The notes under the pieces: generated by a model
Told to the model about the DNA's origin: nothing
Databases searched by the model: none
Seen by the model: the letters and a program-made list of their open reading frames with translations, nothing else
Program-made: the position numbers and the translations under genes
DNA from: Aminiphilus circumscriptus DSM 16581
Lineage (GTDB): Bacteria; Synergistota; Synergistia; Synergistales; Aminiphilaceae
Assembly (NCBI RefSeq): GCF_000526375.1
Contig: NZ_JAFY01000002.1
Location: forward strand, 1,240,001-1,304,000
Reading direction: 5' to 3'
DNA: 64,000 nt
Part shown: one piece after another, positions 1 to 8,802 of the stretch
How positions within the stretch are numbered: position 1 is the first letter of the stretch
How the letters are laid out: each line of letters begins with the position of its first letter

Positions 1-885
1 CGGGGCGAAGCCCCATTCCTCCCGGGCGGCGGTGCAGTCCAGCGAATCGGGCCACGATTCGGCAATGCTCTGCCGCAGGGGGTCCACGTCGTAGTCGAGG
101 ATAAACCCCGGGAGGAACTTCCGGATGGACCCGGCGATCTCCTCGGGATCAAAGCTCATGGCGGAGATGTTGAAGGCGTTGCGGTGCACCAGTTTCGACG
201 GGTCCGCCTCCATGAGCTGCACCACCGCGGCGAGGGCGTCGGGCATGTACATCATGTCCATGTAGGTACCCCCGGCGATGAAGCTGGTGTAATGCCCCTT
301 TCGCACCGCGTCGTAATAGATGTGCACGGCGTAGTCCGTGGTGCCTCCGCCGGGGAGCGCCTCGTAGCTGATGAGGCCGGGGAAGCGCAGACCCCGCGTG
401 TCGAGGCCGAACTTGCGGTGGTAGTAGTCGCAGAGCAGTTCCAAGGTTACCTTGGCCACACCGTAGATGGTGGTGGGGCGCTGGATGGTGTCCTGGGGCG
501 TGTTTTTCGACGGCGTGGAAGGACCGAAGGCGGCGATGGAGCTGGGAAAGAAGAACGCCGCGCCGCATTCCCGGGCCACCTCGAGGGCTGTGGTGGAGCC
601 TCCAACGTTGATGTCCCAGGAGGCGAGAGGGTCACTTTCGCCCTTGGCGGAGAGCACTCCCGCGAGGTGGAGAATGCTGTCCGCGCCGAAGGATTTCGCC
701 AGTGCGGCGAAGGCCTTGCCGTCCCGCACGTCGAGCAGGGCGAAGGGGCCGCCCTCGCCCACGGGGCCGGAAAGGGGTTTTCGGGCCGTGGCGAGGACGT
801 TTTCCGCGCCGTAACGGCTTCGCAGGTAGGGGACGAGTTCCACGCCGATCTGGCCGCCCGCCCCGGTGACGAGGATGCGCTTCAT
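1..885 (-). CDS. L-threonine 3-dehydrogenase, SDR/epimerase type (3' end outside window)
   Basis: NAD-dependent enzyme predicted to oxidise L-threonine to 2-amino-3-ketobutyrate in the cytoplasm. The start ATG (885-883) begins an N-terminal Rossmann motif (VTGAGGQIG, near residue 5). The SDR catalytic Tyr-Lys pair is visible as YGVAK near residue 145, and the frame is still open at base 1 with EEWGFAP, close to the usual C-terminus of this family. The ATG overlaps the stop of the upstream kbl gene (ATGA), so both are translated from one message. The call rests on the SDR fold plus the kbl partner; this short-chain form differs from the zinc-dependent E. coli Tdh. Another sugar epimerase is possible but unlikely next to kbl. 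Roughly 20 C-terminal residues are missing because the window ends. Confidence 0.88.
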   Translation of the reverse strand, partial: MKRILVTGAGGQIGVELVPYLRSRYGAENVLATARKPLSGPVGEGGPFALLDVRDGKAFAALAKSFGADSILHLAGVLSAKGESDPLASWDINVGGSTTALEVARECGAAFFFPSSIAAFGPSTPSKNTPQDTIQRPTTIYGVAKVTLELLCDYYHRKFGLDTRGLRFPGLISYEALPGGGTTDYAVHIYYDAVRKGHYTSFIAGGTYMDMMYMPDALAAVVQLMEADPSKLVHRNAFNISAMSFDPEEIAGSIRKFLPGFILDYDVDPLRQSIAESWPDSLDCTAAREEWGFAP

Positions 886-2069
886 GGGATGAGCCCCATT
901 TCCCGGCCTACTGCGGCGAAACGCTCCACGGCAAAGCGGAGGTCGTCTTCGGAGTGCGCCGCCGAGACCATGGCCCGAATTCGGGCGGTCCCTTTGGGGA
1001 CGGTGGGGTAGACGATGGCTGTGGCGAACACGCCGGCCTCGAAGAGTTTGGCGCTGAACGCCTTGGCGTCCGCCGCCTCGCCGATGATCACCGGCGTGAT
1101 GGGCGTCTCGCTGGAGGCGGTGTCGAAGCCGAGGGCCTTGAGTTCTCTCTTGAGGAAATCGCCGTTGTGCCAGAGTTTCTTCACCAGATCCTCGCTTTCC
1201 TGAAGGATTTCCACGGCGGCGAGGTTCGCCGCCACATCGGGAACGGTGAGGGCGCTGCTGAAGAGGTTCGGGCGGGCCTTCTGGCGGAGGTAGTCCACAA
1301 GCTCGGCGCTTCCCGCCGCGACGCCGCCCATGACTCCGAAGGCCTTGGAGAGGGTCCCCACCTCCACGTCCACCCGGCCGTGGAGGCCGAAATGGTCCAC
1401 GATGCCTCGTCCGCCCCTGCCGAGAACTCCTTCACCGTGGGCGTCGTCCACCACGACGAGCACGCCCCGGCGCTCGCAGAGGTCCACGATCTCCGGCAGG
1501 CGCGCCACATCTCCGTCCATGGAGAAGACGCCGTCCGTGACCAGAAGGGAACGCCCCTTGACGTCCCGATTCTCGTCGAGCTTGCGCTCCAGGTCCGCCA
1601 GGTCGGAGTGGGCGTAACGCACCACCTTCGCTTTGGACAGGCGGCAGGCGTCGATGATGGAGGCGTGGTTGAGGGCATCGCTGAAGATCACGTCCTCCGC
1701 GCTCGGAGCGAGGGTGGGGATGACCGCCAGATTGGCGCAGAAGCCAGACTGGACCACGATGGCGGCCTCCGCCCCCTTGAAGGCGGCGAGTTTGCGCTCC
1801 AGCTCGATGTGCGGGCTCATGGTTCCCGCGATGGTGCGCACCGCGCCGGGGCCCACGCCGTAGGTGTCCACGTACTCCTTCACCTTCGCGATCAGCCTCG
1901 GGTCGTTGCAAAGGCCGAGATAGTTGTTGGAGCAGAGGTTGAGATACCTTCTTCCCTCGATGGTGACCCAGGCTCCCTGGGGGCTTTCGATGGTGCGGAT
2001 CGTTCCGTAGAGCCCGGCCTGCTTCATCGCGTCGAGCTCTTCCGTGAGAAAGGACATGGGAACGGCCAT
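882..2069 (-). CDS. kbl: 2-amino-3-ketobutyrate CoA ligase (glycine C-acetyltransferase)
   Basis: PLP enzyme of the alpha-oxoamine synthase family, 395 aa, that splits 2-amino-3-ketobutyrate with CoA into glycine and acetyl-CoA, completing threonine breakdown. Visible signatures include the N-terminal NNYLGL motif, the [10 protein letters not shown] segment that binds PLP, and GTLSKAFG with the Schiff-base lysine. I place the start at the ATG at 2069 (MAVPMSF) because a GGGGAG ribosome site lies 8 nt upstream; the ATG at 2075 is too close to it, and the longer open frame upstream is non-coding. It is the first gene of an operon with the threonine dehydrogenase, which it overlaps by 4 bp, and is divergent from a GntR regulator that probably controls it. 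Confidence 0.95.
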   Translation of the reverse strand: MAVPMSFLTEELDAMKQAGLYGTIRTIESPQGAWVTIEGRRYLNLCSNNYLGLCNDPRLIAKVKEYVDTYGVGPGAVRTIAGTMSPHIELERKLAAFKGAEAAIVVQSGFCANLAVIPTLAPSAEDVIFSDALNHASIIDACRLSKAKVVRYAHSDLADLERKLDENRDVKGRSLLVTDGVFSMDGDVARLPEIVDLCERRGVLVVVDDAHGEGVLGRGGRGIVDHFGLHGRVDVEVGTLSKAFGVMGGVAAGSAELVDYLRQKARPNLFSSALTVPDVAANLAAVEILQESEDLVKKLWHNGDFLKRELKALGFDTASSETPITPVIIGEAADAKAFSAKLFEAGVFATAIVYPTVPKGTARIRAMVSAAHSEDDLRFAVERFAAVGREMGLIP

Positions 2070-2111
2070 GAACATCACTCCCCGTCGCGTTTTGTTTTGT
2101 GTGTCTTCTTC

Positions 2112-2174
2112 AGTATGAAAAGGAAAGAGAGGAGGTGTCAATGGCGTATAATCGAAGGGGTTTTCGTATAATCG
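2112..2174. promoter_or_regulatory. Divergent kbl/GntR control region with paired boxes
   Basis: On the minus strand a TTGACA (2136-2141) and CATACT (2112-2117) separated by 18 bp form a good sigma-70 promoter for kbl. Just upstream of its -35 lie two copies of CGTATAATCG (2145-2154 and 2165-2174), 20 bp apart. Each also contains a TATAAT on the plus strand that could be a -10 for the GntR gene. Their spacing of two helical turns suggests operators for the divergent regulator (inference). Downstream, before the GntR ATG, is a short tandem ACGGAAACGA repeat (about 2199-2222). Confidence 0.55.
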
Positions 2175-2235
2175 GTGGGGAGAAAATATAACGGAACCGA
2201 ACGGAAACGAACGGAAACGAAGGGAGAACGAGCAC

Positions 2236-2967
2236 ATGGCGGGGGCGAATGGAGTCGGCGGCGCGAAGGAGGACCTTTCCCTCGAAGAGCTGGCGGCGGG
2301 CATGAGCGGTAATACCTCCGCTCCCTACTACATCGCGGAGGTGCTCCGGGAGGCCATCTACCGAGGCATGCTGGAGGAGGGGCAACCGCTGCATCAGGCA
2401 CAGCTCGCCCAGCGGCTCGGCGTGAGCCCCATTCCCCTCCGGGAGGCGCTGCGCCTTCTCGAGACGGAGGGACTCGTGCACTTTCAGGGATATCGCGGTG
2501 CCGTCGTGACGCCGCTCTCTCTGGAGGAGGCGGGAGAACTCTACGAAATGGTGGCCGCCCTGGAGACGCACCTTCTGCGCATCGCTTTCCCGCGCATCAC
2601 CCGCCGGGTGGTGGAGGACGCGGAACGGACGCTCCTCTCGATGGAGAACGAGCGGGACTGTCTCAAGTGGCGGGACCTGAACCAGATGTTCCACAACCTC
2701 TTCTACGAACCCGCGGACCGGCCGCTCACACTGGACGTGCTCGCCCGGCTGCGGCGGAAGACCGACCGGTACATCCGCATTCATCTCGCCTCGATGCGGG
2801 ACGAGTCCCAGCGGCAGCACAAGGAGATTCTGAACGCGGTGGAGGCCCGGAACTGCGAGGCCGCCATCGCGGCACTGACGGCCCACCTGGCTTACACATC
2901 CAACGATCTCCAGTCCTGTATGCGGTTGGAACATGCCGCGGACAGGCGGCGGGTTCGAGGGGGCTGA
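2236..2967 (+). CDS. GntR-family transcriptional regulator, FCD (FadR) subfamily
   Basis: 243-aa DNA-binding regulator. Residues about 30-95 form the winged helix of GntR proteins, with the recognisable [20 protein letters not shown] segment. Residues about 100-225 are the all-helical FCD ligand-binding domain, with acidic and histidine residues typical of metal-assisted carboxylate binding. It is transcribed away from the threonine-degradation operon, and the region between carries paired boxes, so it is probably the local regulator responding to an amino or organic acid (inference). It may also control the 2-hydroxyacid dehydrogenase that follows 103 bp downstream in the same direction. Confidence 0.9.
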   Translation: MAGANGVGGAKEDLSLEELAAGMSGNTSAPYYIAEVLREAIYRGMLEEGQPLHQAQLAQRLGVSPIPLREALRLLETEGLVHFQGYRGAVVTPLSLEEAGELYEMVAALETHLLRIAFPRITRRVVEDAERTLLSMENERDCLKWRDLNQMFHNLFYEPADRPLTLDVLARLRRKTDRYIRIHLASMRDESQRQHKEILNAVEARNCEAAIAALTAHLAYTSNDLQSCMRLEHAADRRRVRGG

Positions 2968-3070
2968 GGCGCCTCCGGTCAGGGGTGGGGGAAAGGACTC
3001 TCCGAAAGGACGTTCAAGTTCAGGAAGACGACCAGGCGGGTACACCTCGAGGACAGAAAGGAGACTGCTC

Positions 3071-4030
3071 GTGAAACCGAAGGTTCTCGTGACGCGCAGC
3101 ATTCCCGAGGCAGGACTTGCCCTGCTGCGGGAGCGGGTTGATCTGGAGATCGGTCCCTCGGAGGGATTCATGCCCCGGGAGGTGCTTCTGGCGAAACTGC
3201 CCCTCTTCGACGGCGTGCTCTGCCTCCTGAAGGACCGCATGGACCGGGAGGCCCTGGACGCGGCGACGCGCCTCAAGGTGCTGAGCAACTACGGCGTCGG
3301 CTACGACAACATCGATGTTCCCTACGCGACGGCGAAGGGCATCGTGGTGACCAACACGCCGGACGTGCTCACCGAGGCCACGGCGGACATGGCTTTTGCG
3401 CTGCTCCTCGCCGTGGCGCGGCGTCTTTCCGAGGCGGAGCGCATCGCTCGGGAGGGGAAATGGGCCTGGGCGCCGGACTTTCTGTTGGGTGCGGATCTCC
3501 ACGGCGCCACGCTTGGCCTGGTTGGATTCGGTCGCATCGGCAAGGCCGTGGCCCGGCGGGCCAAGGGGTTCGGCCTGCGGATTCGCTACACCCTGGCCCG
3601 TCCCTCCGCCGAGGGGGACGAGCTGGGGGCGGTGCATGTGCCGATTCCGGAGGACCTTCTGGCGGAGAGCGATTTCGTCAGTCTGCACGTTCCTCTGGTG
3701 GCGGAGACGAGGCACTTCATGAACGAGGAGCGGTTCCGCCGGATGAAGCCCGGGGCGATTTTCGTCAACACCGGCCGGGGCGGCCTGGTGGACCAGGAGG
3801 CGCTTGCCCGGGCGCTGAACGAGGGATGGATCGCCGGAGCGGGACTGGATGTCTTCGATCCGGAGCCACTTCCCGCGGAACACCCCCTCTTTCGGGCGAA
3901 GAACCTTCTTCCGGCGCCGCACATTGGGTCCGCCACGCCGAACGCCCGAAACGGCATGGCGGTCTGCGCAGCCACGAACCTCCTTGCCGTGCTGGAGGGG
4001 CGAACGCCGCCGAATCCAGTTCTGGTTTGA
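3071..4030 (+). CDS. D-2-hydroxyacid dehydrogenase (glyoxylate reductase / phosphoglycerate dehydrogenase type)
   Basis: 319-aa NAD(P)-dependent oxidoreductase acting on 2-keto or D-2-hydroxy acids. The nucleotide-binding loop GLVGFGRIG is in the middle. The catalytic Arg (VNTGRGGLVD), Glu (DPEPLP) and His (PHIGSAT) of the family are all present. I chose the GTG at 3071 because AAAGGAG lies 7 nt upstream and the protein then begins exactly at the usual KPKVLVTR strand; the open frame extends further upstream without support. The substrate cannot be told from sequence. Glyoxylate, hydroxypyruvate and 3-phosphoglycerate are all possible; the missing C-terminal regulatory domain argues against classical SerA. 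Confidence 0.9.
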   Translation: MKPKVLVTRSIPEAGLALLRERVDLEIGPSEGFMPREVLLAKLPLFDGVLCLLKDRMDREALDAATRLKVLSNYGVGYDNIDVPYATAKGIVVTNTPDVLTEATADMAFALLLAVARRLSEAERIAREGKWAWAPDFLLGADLHGATLGLVGFGRIGKAVARRAKGFGLRIRYTLARPSAEGDELGAVHVPIPEDLLAESDFVSLHVPLVAETRHFMNEERFRRMKPGAIFVNTGRGGLVDQEALARALNEGWIAGAGLDVFDPEPLPAEHPLFRAKNLLPAPHIGSATPNARNGMAVCAATNLLAVLEGRTPPNPVLV

Positions 4031-4038
4031 GTACGAAC

Positions 4039-4086
4039 GCGGAGGGCTCTCAGGGACAGACTCGACGTCCGTTGCGTTTGACGTAT
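4039..4086 (+). mobile_element. Relic of an IS30-type transposase 3' end
   Basis: About 44 bases here align without gaps to 36492-36535, the 3' end of a degraded IS30 transposase, with 36 matches by eye and a perfect run of 17 (TCCGTTGCGTTTGACGT). The matching frame encodes AEG...PLRLT in both places and ends in the same TGA. It sits directly behind the dehydrogenase stop codon. A related TTGACGTAT appears again near 4139, possibly from the element's end. No other part of a transposase remains. Confidence 0.6.
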
Positions 4087-4154
4087 TCTTTCAAGAAGCC
4101 TTGCGGTTCCGTTCCCCGTTCATTTCCACTCGACTTCACTTGACGTATCCAAAG

Positions 4155-4193
4155 AAACGAGGGCGACCTTCTCGTCGGAGGCCACCCTCGTTT
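4155..4193. terminator. Bidirectional rho-independent terminator
   Basis: AAACGAGGG (4155-4163) pairs with CCCTCGTTT (4185-4193). The arms give T-rich tails on both strands, so it can serve both the dehydrogenase on the plus strand and the beta-propeller gene converging from the minus strand. Confidence 0.75.
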
Positions 4194-4227
4194 GTCGTCG
4201 CGTTGACGCTCTAACAAGAGCAGGACG

Positions 4228-5325
4228 TCAGCGAATGGCGTAGAGAACTCCTTCGGTATCGCCGAAGAGAAGCAGCCCGTCCACGAGGACAGGAGCAGTC
4301 ACGATTTCGCCGCTTGCCTTGTACGTCCAGAGTTTTCGGCCGGAGCGCGCGTCCAGGGCGTAAAGGTTCCAGTCCGTGCCGCCCACGAAGACCACACCGT
4401 TTGCGTGGGCCGGGGAGGACGTCACGGGGCCGCCCGTCGCGAAGGTCCAGCGCACGGCTCCCGTTGCGGCATCGAGGGCGTAGACGTTGCCGTCGTCACA
4501 GCCCACGAAGAGCATGCCTCCCGCTACAGCGGGCGAAGAGGCGATGGGACCTCCGAGAAGGGTTTGCCACTTGGGAATAACCCCCTTGATCTGCACGGCG
4601 TAGACCTTGCCGTCGAAACTCGCGTACCAGACCCAGCCGCCTGCGGTGACGGGAGAGGCGTCCACGGACCCCCCCGTGTAGGCACCCCAGGCTTCTTTGC
4701 CCGATGCGGTGTCGATGGCGCGGAAGCGGCCGTCGTGATCCCCGATGAAGAGGAGGTTGTCCGCCACGGCGGCGCTCCCGGCGAACCAGCGTTTTCCCTC
4801 GAAGGTCCATTTCACGTTTCCCGACGCGGCATCGAGGGCGTAGAGCGTCCCCGCGAAGTTGCCGATGTAGACCGAGCCGCCCGTCACGGCGGGAGAGGCA
4901 AAGATGGCGTCTCCCGTGTTGGTGCTCCACTTGACCTTTCCGGATGCGGTGGAGAGGGCGTAGACCGTGCCGCCGTAGGTGCCGAAATAGGCGACGCCCC
5001 CCACGACCGCGGGTGAACCGAGGATGGACCCGTCGGCCTTGAAGCTCCAGATGGGATTTCCCGTGCGGAGGTTCACCGCGAAAAACTCTCCGTCGGCATT
5101 GCCGAAGAAGACCACGTTTCCCACGACGGCGGGGGATCCTGTGATCTTGGAACTGGTGGGAAGCATCCAGGCGAGCTGCCCCGACGGCAGGGACGTCACC
5201 TGAAAATTCCCTGTGTTGCCCAGGTCTCCACGGAACTGGGGCACCGTGGTTCCCGCGAACGCGGGCAGGGCGAGGGCGAGAAGAAATGCCGCGATAATGC
5301 ACACGCGAAAGCTTCTGGCGCTCAT
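4228..5325 (-). CDS. Exported PQQ-like beta-propeller repeat protein
   Basis: 365 aa. An N-terminal signal peptide (hydrophobic stretch ending in ALPAFAG) directs export. The rest is eight or nine repeats of about 40 residues with the pattern of PQQ-type or BamB propellers: a small-hydrophobic strand, SPAV, G-V-Y-F-G, and YALDA-x-x-G-x-x-x-W. There are no catalytic residues for alcohol dehydrogenases and no lipoprotein cysteine at the cleavage site, so it is more likely a binding or scaffolding protein in the periplasm or at the surface than an enzyme. It stands alone between a terminator and a dead gene; BamB-like and cell-surface roles are both possible. Confidence 0.85.
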   Translation of the reverse strand: MSARSFRVCIIAAFLLALALPAFAGTTVPQFRGDLGNTGNFQVTSLPSGQLAWMLPTSSKITGSPAVVGNVVFFGNADGEFFAVNLRTGNPIWSFKADGSILGSPAVVGGVAYFGTYGGTVYALSTASGKVKWSTNTGDAIFASPAVTGGSVYIGNFAGTLYALDAASGNVKWTFEGKRWFAGSAAVADNLLFIGDHDGRFRAIDTASGKEAWGAYTGGSVDASPVTAGGWVWYASFDGKVYAVQIKGVIPKWQTLLGGPIASSPAVAGGMLFVGCDDGNVYALDAATGAVRWTFATGGPVTSSPAHANGVVFVGGTDWNLYALDARSGRKLWTYKASGEIVTAPVLVDGLLLFGDTEGVLYAIR

Positions 5326-5436
5326 GGTCGTACCTCCCTTCGAACTGCGTCGCCTAAAACCGCGGCGACGGATCGGACGTGACCGGTTTCCGGCGGTGCG
5401 GAAAGGGTCAGATCGGTGATTTCGTACGTGGGAATA

Positions 5437-6063
5437 TCATACTCCCCCTCTCGAAGGGAGACAACGCGCCATTTCCCCGAGACGACAGCTCGCCGAAGCG
5501 ATGCGTCGTTCTCGTCGCCGCTCGAGGGAGGTGCAGCGTCCCGCGAGTGCGAGGAGCGATTCTCGGGCGCGCCTTGTCCGGTGTTCGTCCACAAGGGCGA
5601 CGAAGCGGTCTCCGGCGAGAATTGTGGTTTTTCCCGAGGGAAGAATTTCGTCGGCGCCGCCGAGCTGCACCGACGGTCCCTCCCGTCCCAGGGAGAGACC
5701 CATGCACACCGCGAGGGCGCCTCCGACGAACTTGCCCAGGAGAACCCGTCCTCAGTTCATGGAGATCTGTCCCAGCGGTTCTCTCCTCCATCTGAGGAAT
5801 GCCGCTTCCCGAGAGGAGCGGTTCCGCCTTGACCATTCTCCCCGGCACGAGGGCACCGAGCATCCAGAAGACGGCCGTCATGGAGTCCGGAAAGGACCGA
5901 GGCACCGAAAGACTCCGCCTTCTGGAGGATGATGCGGTAGAGGGTGGAAACGAGCCTCGCCGCGAGTCCCGCGGCGAGGCTCAGACGCAGGAGGGGGGGG
6001 GAGCCGGAGGCTGCCGAAGGCGAGAAAGCGCGCCGCAGGTGAAGGCGCGGAATGTTCGTTCAT
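5437..6063 (-). pseudogene. Decayed ClC chloride channel with TrkA_C tail
   Basis: Scattered frames retain clear ClC landmarks. SGSGIPQME (near 5790) is the first selectivity motif, and RVLLGKFVGG followed by GLSLGREGPSVQLGG (5660-5740) is the second. After this the sequence jumps straight to a TrkA_C/RCK_C-like segment (ILAGDRFVALVDE), so the membrane helices between are deleted. The start ATG at 6063 overlaps the Fur stop, but the reading frame is lost at a run of nine C (minus strand, 5993-6001). Another frameshift lies between the N-terminal part and the GSGIP part, a third just after GSGIP, and a TGA at 5752-5754 replaces the tryptophan expected before GRVLLGKF. It was the second gene of the Fur operon. 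Confidence 0.82.
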
Positions 6064-6494
6064 GCGTTTTCTTTGCCTTTCGCCCGGGTGCAGGCATCAC
6101 AGATTCCGTAAACGATGAGCTGTTTGCCCAGGACGGTGACGCCCTTGGGAACCTCGATGCGGGGAAGGGCCTGTCCCAGGAGACAGACCATGGCTCCGCA
6201 GGAAAGGCAGAGGAAATGAGGATGATTGCCGGGGCATCCCGGCAACTCCGGGTCGGAGGCGCAGTAACGCCACTGGGCATCGATGCCCTGTGCCTTGTGA
6301 ACCAGCCCGTGTTCCGTCAGAGATTCCAATGTTCGATAAAGCGTCACCTTGTCGCATTTCGGAATCTCCTCGGATCTGGCCGTGAGATCCGCGTGGGAGA
6401 GCGGGCGCCCCTCCCGGAGGAGCAGGGCGAGCACTCCCTCCCGTATGGGAGTTGCCCGAAGTCCTGCCTGAAGCAGCATTTCCCGAGGCGTCAC
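6060..6494 (-). CDS. Fur-family metal-responsive repressor
   Basis: 144-aa regulator of the Fur/Zur/PerR family. The N-terminal winged helix (residues about 5-80) contains the TLYRTLESLTEHGLV recognition region. The C-terminal dimerisation domain carries HPHFLCLSC and CDAC, giving the paired cysteines of the structural zinc site. The start is a GTG at 6494 with GGAGGGG upstream. It cannot be assigned to iron, zinc or peroxide sensing with confidence; the CxxC pairs and short C-terminus fit Zur or PerR as well as Fur. Its stop overlaps the start of the decayed chloride channel. Confidence 0.9.
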   Translation of the reverse strand: MTPREMLLQAGLRATPIREGVLALLLREGRPLSHADLTARSEEIPKCDKVTLYRTLESLTEHGLVHKAQGIDAQWRYCASDPELPGCPGNHPHFLCLSCGAMVCLLGQALPRIEVPKGVTVLGKQLIVYGICDACTRAKGKENA

Positions 6495-6555
6495 GTTTTT
6501 CCCCTCCCTTGCAGTACGGTCCCGCCGGACTTTTCATTCTACTGGAGGGTAACGC

Positions 6556-6588
6556 AAAAAGGGAGCCGGCGCAATGCGACCGGCTCCC
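6556..6588 (-). terminator. Rho-independent terminator of the molybdopterin-binding gene
   Basis: GGGAGCCGG (6561-6569) pairs with CCGGCTCCC (6580-6588). On the minus strand the hairpin is followed by TTTTT (6556-6560), directly behind the gene that ends at 6605. Confidence 0.85.
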
Positions 6589-6604
6589 TACGGAAAAGTC
6601 TCCC

Positions 6605-7624
6605 TCAGCGGCGGGTGAATCCGCACCGGGGATAGGTGCAGGGAGAGCAGGAGCGGCAGAGTCCGCCCACGCCCCAGGCGCGTGCCTCTTTCTCCGTCGG
6701 AACGAGACCGGCGAAGAGGCGGTCCAGGAGAGGGTCGAGGGCGGTGCGCTCGTCGTGGACCACGCAGGCGGGAGCTCCCACCAGCGCCGTTTTGCCCGCG
6801 AATGCCAGCATGAGCATGGAGCCCGGAAGGACCGGAACGCCCCGGAAAACTACGGTTTCCGCGACGCTGCGGATGGCCCCGGGGGTGACGTCGTCGGCAT
6901 CGACGCTCATGCCGCCGGTACAGAGCACGAGGTTTGCCCCCGCCTCAAGGAACGCCCGGATGGCGTCGGCGATTTCCTCCATGCGATCTCCGGCGATGCG
7001 CTGTCCGAGGATTCTTCCGCCGTAGGTTGCGACTTTGCGCTCCAGACGGGGAAGAAAGGCGTCCTTGTTTTTGCCGGAGCGGAACTCCTCGCCGGTCGTG
7101 ACGAGTCCCACCGAGAGGGGAAGAAAGGGGTGCAGCGCCAGGGGCTTTGCCAGTGCTTCGGCCCGCTGCACCTGGATTTCCCGCACGGCGAGGGGCAGGA
7201 CCCGAAGAGCTGCGACGCGCTCTCCGGAACGAACGGGAGTCAGCGGGGGCAATGTGGCGAGAATCCAGTCCGGATCCTCGTTGATGGCGTCCACAAAAGC
7301 GGGATCGAAGGCGAGAAGCCCCTCCGCGGTGGCGTGGAGTGAGCAGCGTCCCTCGTCGGGGCCATCGAGGCGCAGTTTCGTTCCCCGGAGACGCCCGGCG
7401 AGGCGGATCGCCGCATCGTCCTCGTGTACCTCGTCCGGTTCGAGATCGAGGATGGAGAGGTGTTCCCGCCCCATGGCGCGGAGTTCGGGAAGGTCCTCCT
7501 CCCGCACGATCTGTCCTTTCTTGAATCGGGCTCCCTTGTAGCCCGATTCGGGAACGATTTGGGTCAGGTCATGGGAAAGAGGCATACCGAGACAGTGCTC
7601 AACGGGAAGAACGCGAATCTTCAT
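6605..7624 (-). CDS. Molybdopterin-binding (MoCF/MogA-domain) protein
   Basis: 339-aa cytoplasmic protein. The C-terminal half holds a MoaB/MogA-like domain with the GMSVDADDVTPGAIR signature that binds molybdopterin. The N-terminal half resembles the partner domain of MoeA-like proteins. The tail has four cysteines (CRSCSPCTYPRC), usual for this branch and perhaps metal-binding. The ATG at 7624 is preceded by AGGAGGAGA, which decides the start; the open frame upstream is spurious. Such proteins are often linked to xanthine dehydrogenase or selenium-dependent molybdenum hydroxylases, but no such enzyme lies in this window, so its partner is unknown. Confidence 0.87.
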   Translation of the reverse strand: MKIRVLPVEHCLGMPLSHDLTQIVPESGYKGARFKKGQIVREEDLPELRAMGREHLSILDLEPDEVHEDDAAIRLAGRLRGTKLRLDGPDEGRCSLHATAEGLLAFDPAFVDAINEDPDWILATLPPLTPVRSGERVAALRVLPLAVREIQVQRAEALAKPLALHPFLPLSVGLVTTGEEFRSGKNKDAFLPRLERKVATYGGRILGQRIAGDRMEEIADAIRAFLEAGANLVLCTGGMSVDADDVTPGAIRSVAETVVFRGVPVLPGSMLMLAFAGKTALVGAPACVVHDERTALDPLLDRLFAGLVPTEKEARAWGVGGLCRSCSPCTYPRCGFTRR

Positions 7625-7767
7625 GGATGATCTCCTCCTGCTGTGAAGACGTATCCTTGTGGTAGTATAGAAGATGCAAAATTTCTTTCCGAAACGGTCC
7701 ATCCCCTTCCCCCCACTGCTTTCCGTACACGGGAGAAAAAAGGATGGACGAAGAACCTGCAATGGAG

Positions 7768-7794
7768 TTGCAACTCGGGCCGGTTCATTATACT
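7768..7794 (+). promoter_or_regulatory. Probable promoter of the MBL-fold gene
   Basis: TTGCAA (7768-7773) and TATACT (7789-7794) with a short 15-bp spacer. Transcription would begin near 7801, downstream of the ATG at 7744, which supports the internal start at 7816. Confidence 0.4.
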
Positions 7795-7815
7795 CGGGCA
7801 CAAGGGGAGATGTCC

Positions 7816-8628
7816 ATGCTGCTCACTACGGTGACGGATGATCTCTGCGGCAAGGCGGATCTGCTCGGAGAATGCGGACTCGCGCTCTATCTGGAGACGC
7901 CGCGGGGAACTGTTCTTTTCGATGCGGGGAGCGGCACGACGATCCTGGGGAACCTGAGAGCCCTCGGCTTTTCTCCCTCCGAAACGGATGCCCTCGTGTT
8001 GAGCCACGGCCATGCGGATCACGCCGGAGGCGTGCCGCAGCTTCTCGCTGCCGGTCTCTCCTGTCCTCTTTGGGCTTCTCCGCGCATCGCCGACGCTCAT
8101 TACGCCCGCCGGGGGGGAATACCGCGCTATCTGGGACTGCATCTGGCCCCGGGGGCGCTGGTGGTGCGCCCCGTGACGGAGCCGACGCAGGTCCTCTGCG
8201 ACGTGTGGGCCATTCCTGTTCCCGGAGAGAATCGGAATCCCGAGTTTGTTCCCTCCACGCCGCATCTGCTGTTGCGACAAGGCGGGGAGTACGTTCCCGA
8301 TCCTTTCGAGGACGAACTGTCCCTGGTTGTGGAGGGCGCCTTCGGAATCAGCGTCATTCTCGGATGCGCCCACGCGGGAGTGGTGAACATCCTTGAGGCG
8401 GCGGCGGCTTTTTTCGGTACGCACGCTTTTCATTCCGTCTCGGGGGGCATGCATCTGAAGGGGCAGAACGCGGCCTTTCTGGAACGCACCGTGGAGGCCC
8501 TGCGGAGCCGTTTCGACGTGAAACACTGGCGTCCCTGCCACTGCACAGGTTTTACCGCGGCGGCACGACTTGCGGAAGCGATGGAATCCGTGGAATGGGC
8601 GGCGTCGGGAAGCCGGGTGGAACTCTAG
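7816..8628 (+). CDS. MBL-fold metallohydrolase (MptA-like phosphate synthase family)
   Basis: 270-aa member of the metallo-beta-lactamase fold, of the branch annotated as 7,8-dihydropterin-6-methyl-aminobenzene-phosphate synthase-like. The metal motif HGHADH is at residues 64-69. Further ligands are probably in GCAHAG and CHCTGF near the C-terminus. The start at 7816 follows AGGGGAG by 6 nt and lies downstream of the likely promoter; in-frame ATGs at 7744 and 7810 are less suited. Substrate unknown. It is divergent from the molybdopterin-binding gene, a pairing that hints at a pterin-related job (inference). Confidence 0.85.
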   Translation: MLLTTVTDDLCGKADLLGECGLALYLETPRGTVLFDAGSGTTILGNLRALGFSPSETDALVLSHGHADHAGGVPQLLAAGLSCPLWASPRIADAHYARRGGIPRYLGLHLAPGALVVRPVTEPTQVLCDVWAIPVPGENRNPEFVPSTPHLLLRQGGEYVPDPFEDELSLVVEGAFGISVILGCAHAGVVNILEAAAAFFGTHAFHSVSGGMHLKGQNAAFLERTVEALRSRFDVKHWRPCHCTGFTAAARLAEAMESVEWAASGSRVEL

Positions 8629-8802
8629 AAAAAACGCCGACGGAACAGGGATGTTTTTCCGGAAATTGGCTGTGCGAAGGCGCTGCGACAGGCCCTGTCT
8701 CCACGGTTCTACCGAGGACGGAAAGGATGCGATGGTGCGGAGGTTCTTTGGGCACATCCGGAAACAAAAACGGAGGAACAGAGCAGAAGGAGGTTCGGCG
8801 AC

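Noticed and set aside
954-2171. 405-codon plus-strand frame opposite kbl
   Set aside because: A shadow of kbl, which has every expected motif; the plus-strand product is low-complexity and lacks a start signal.
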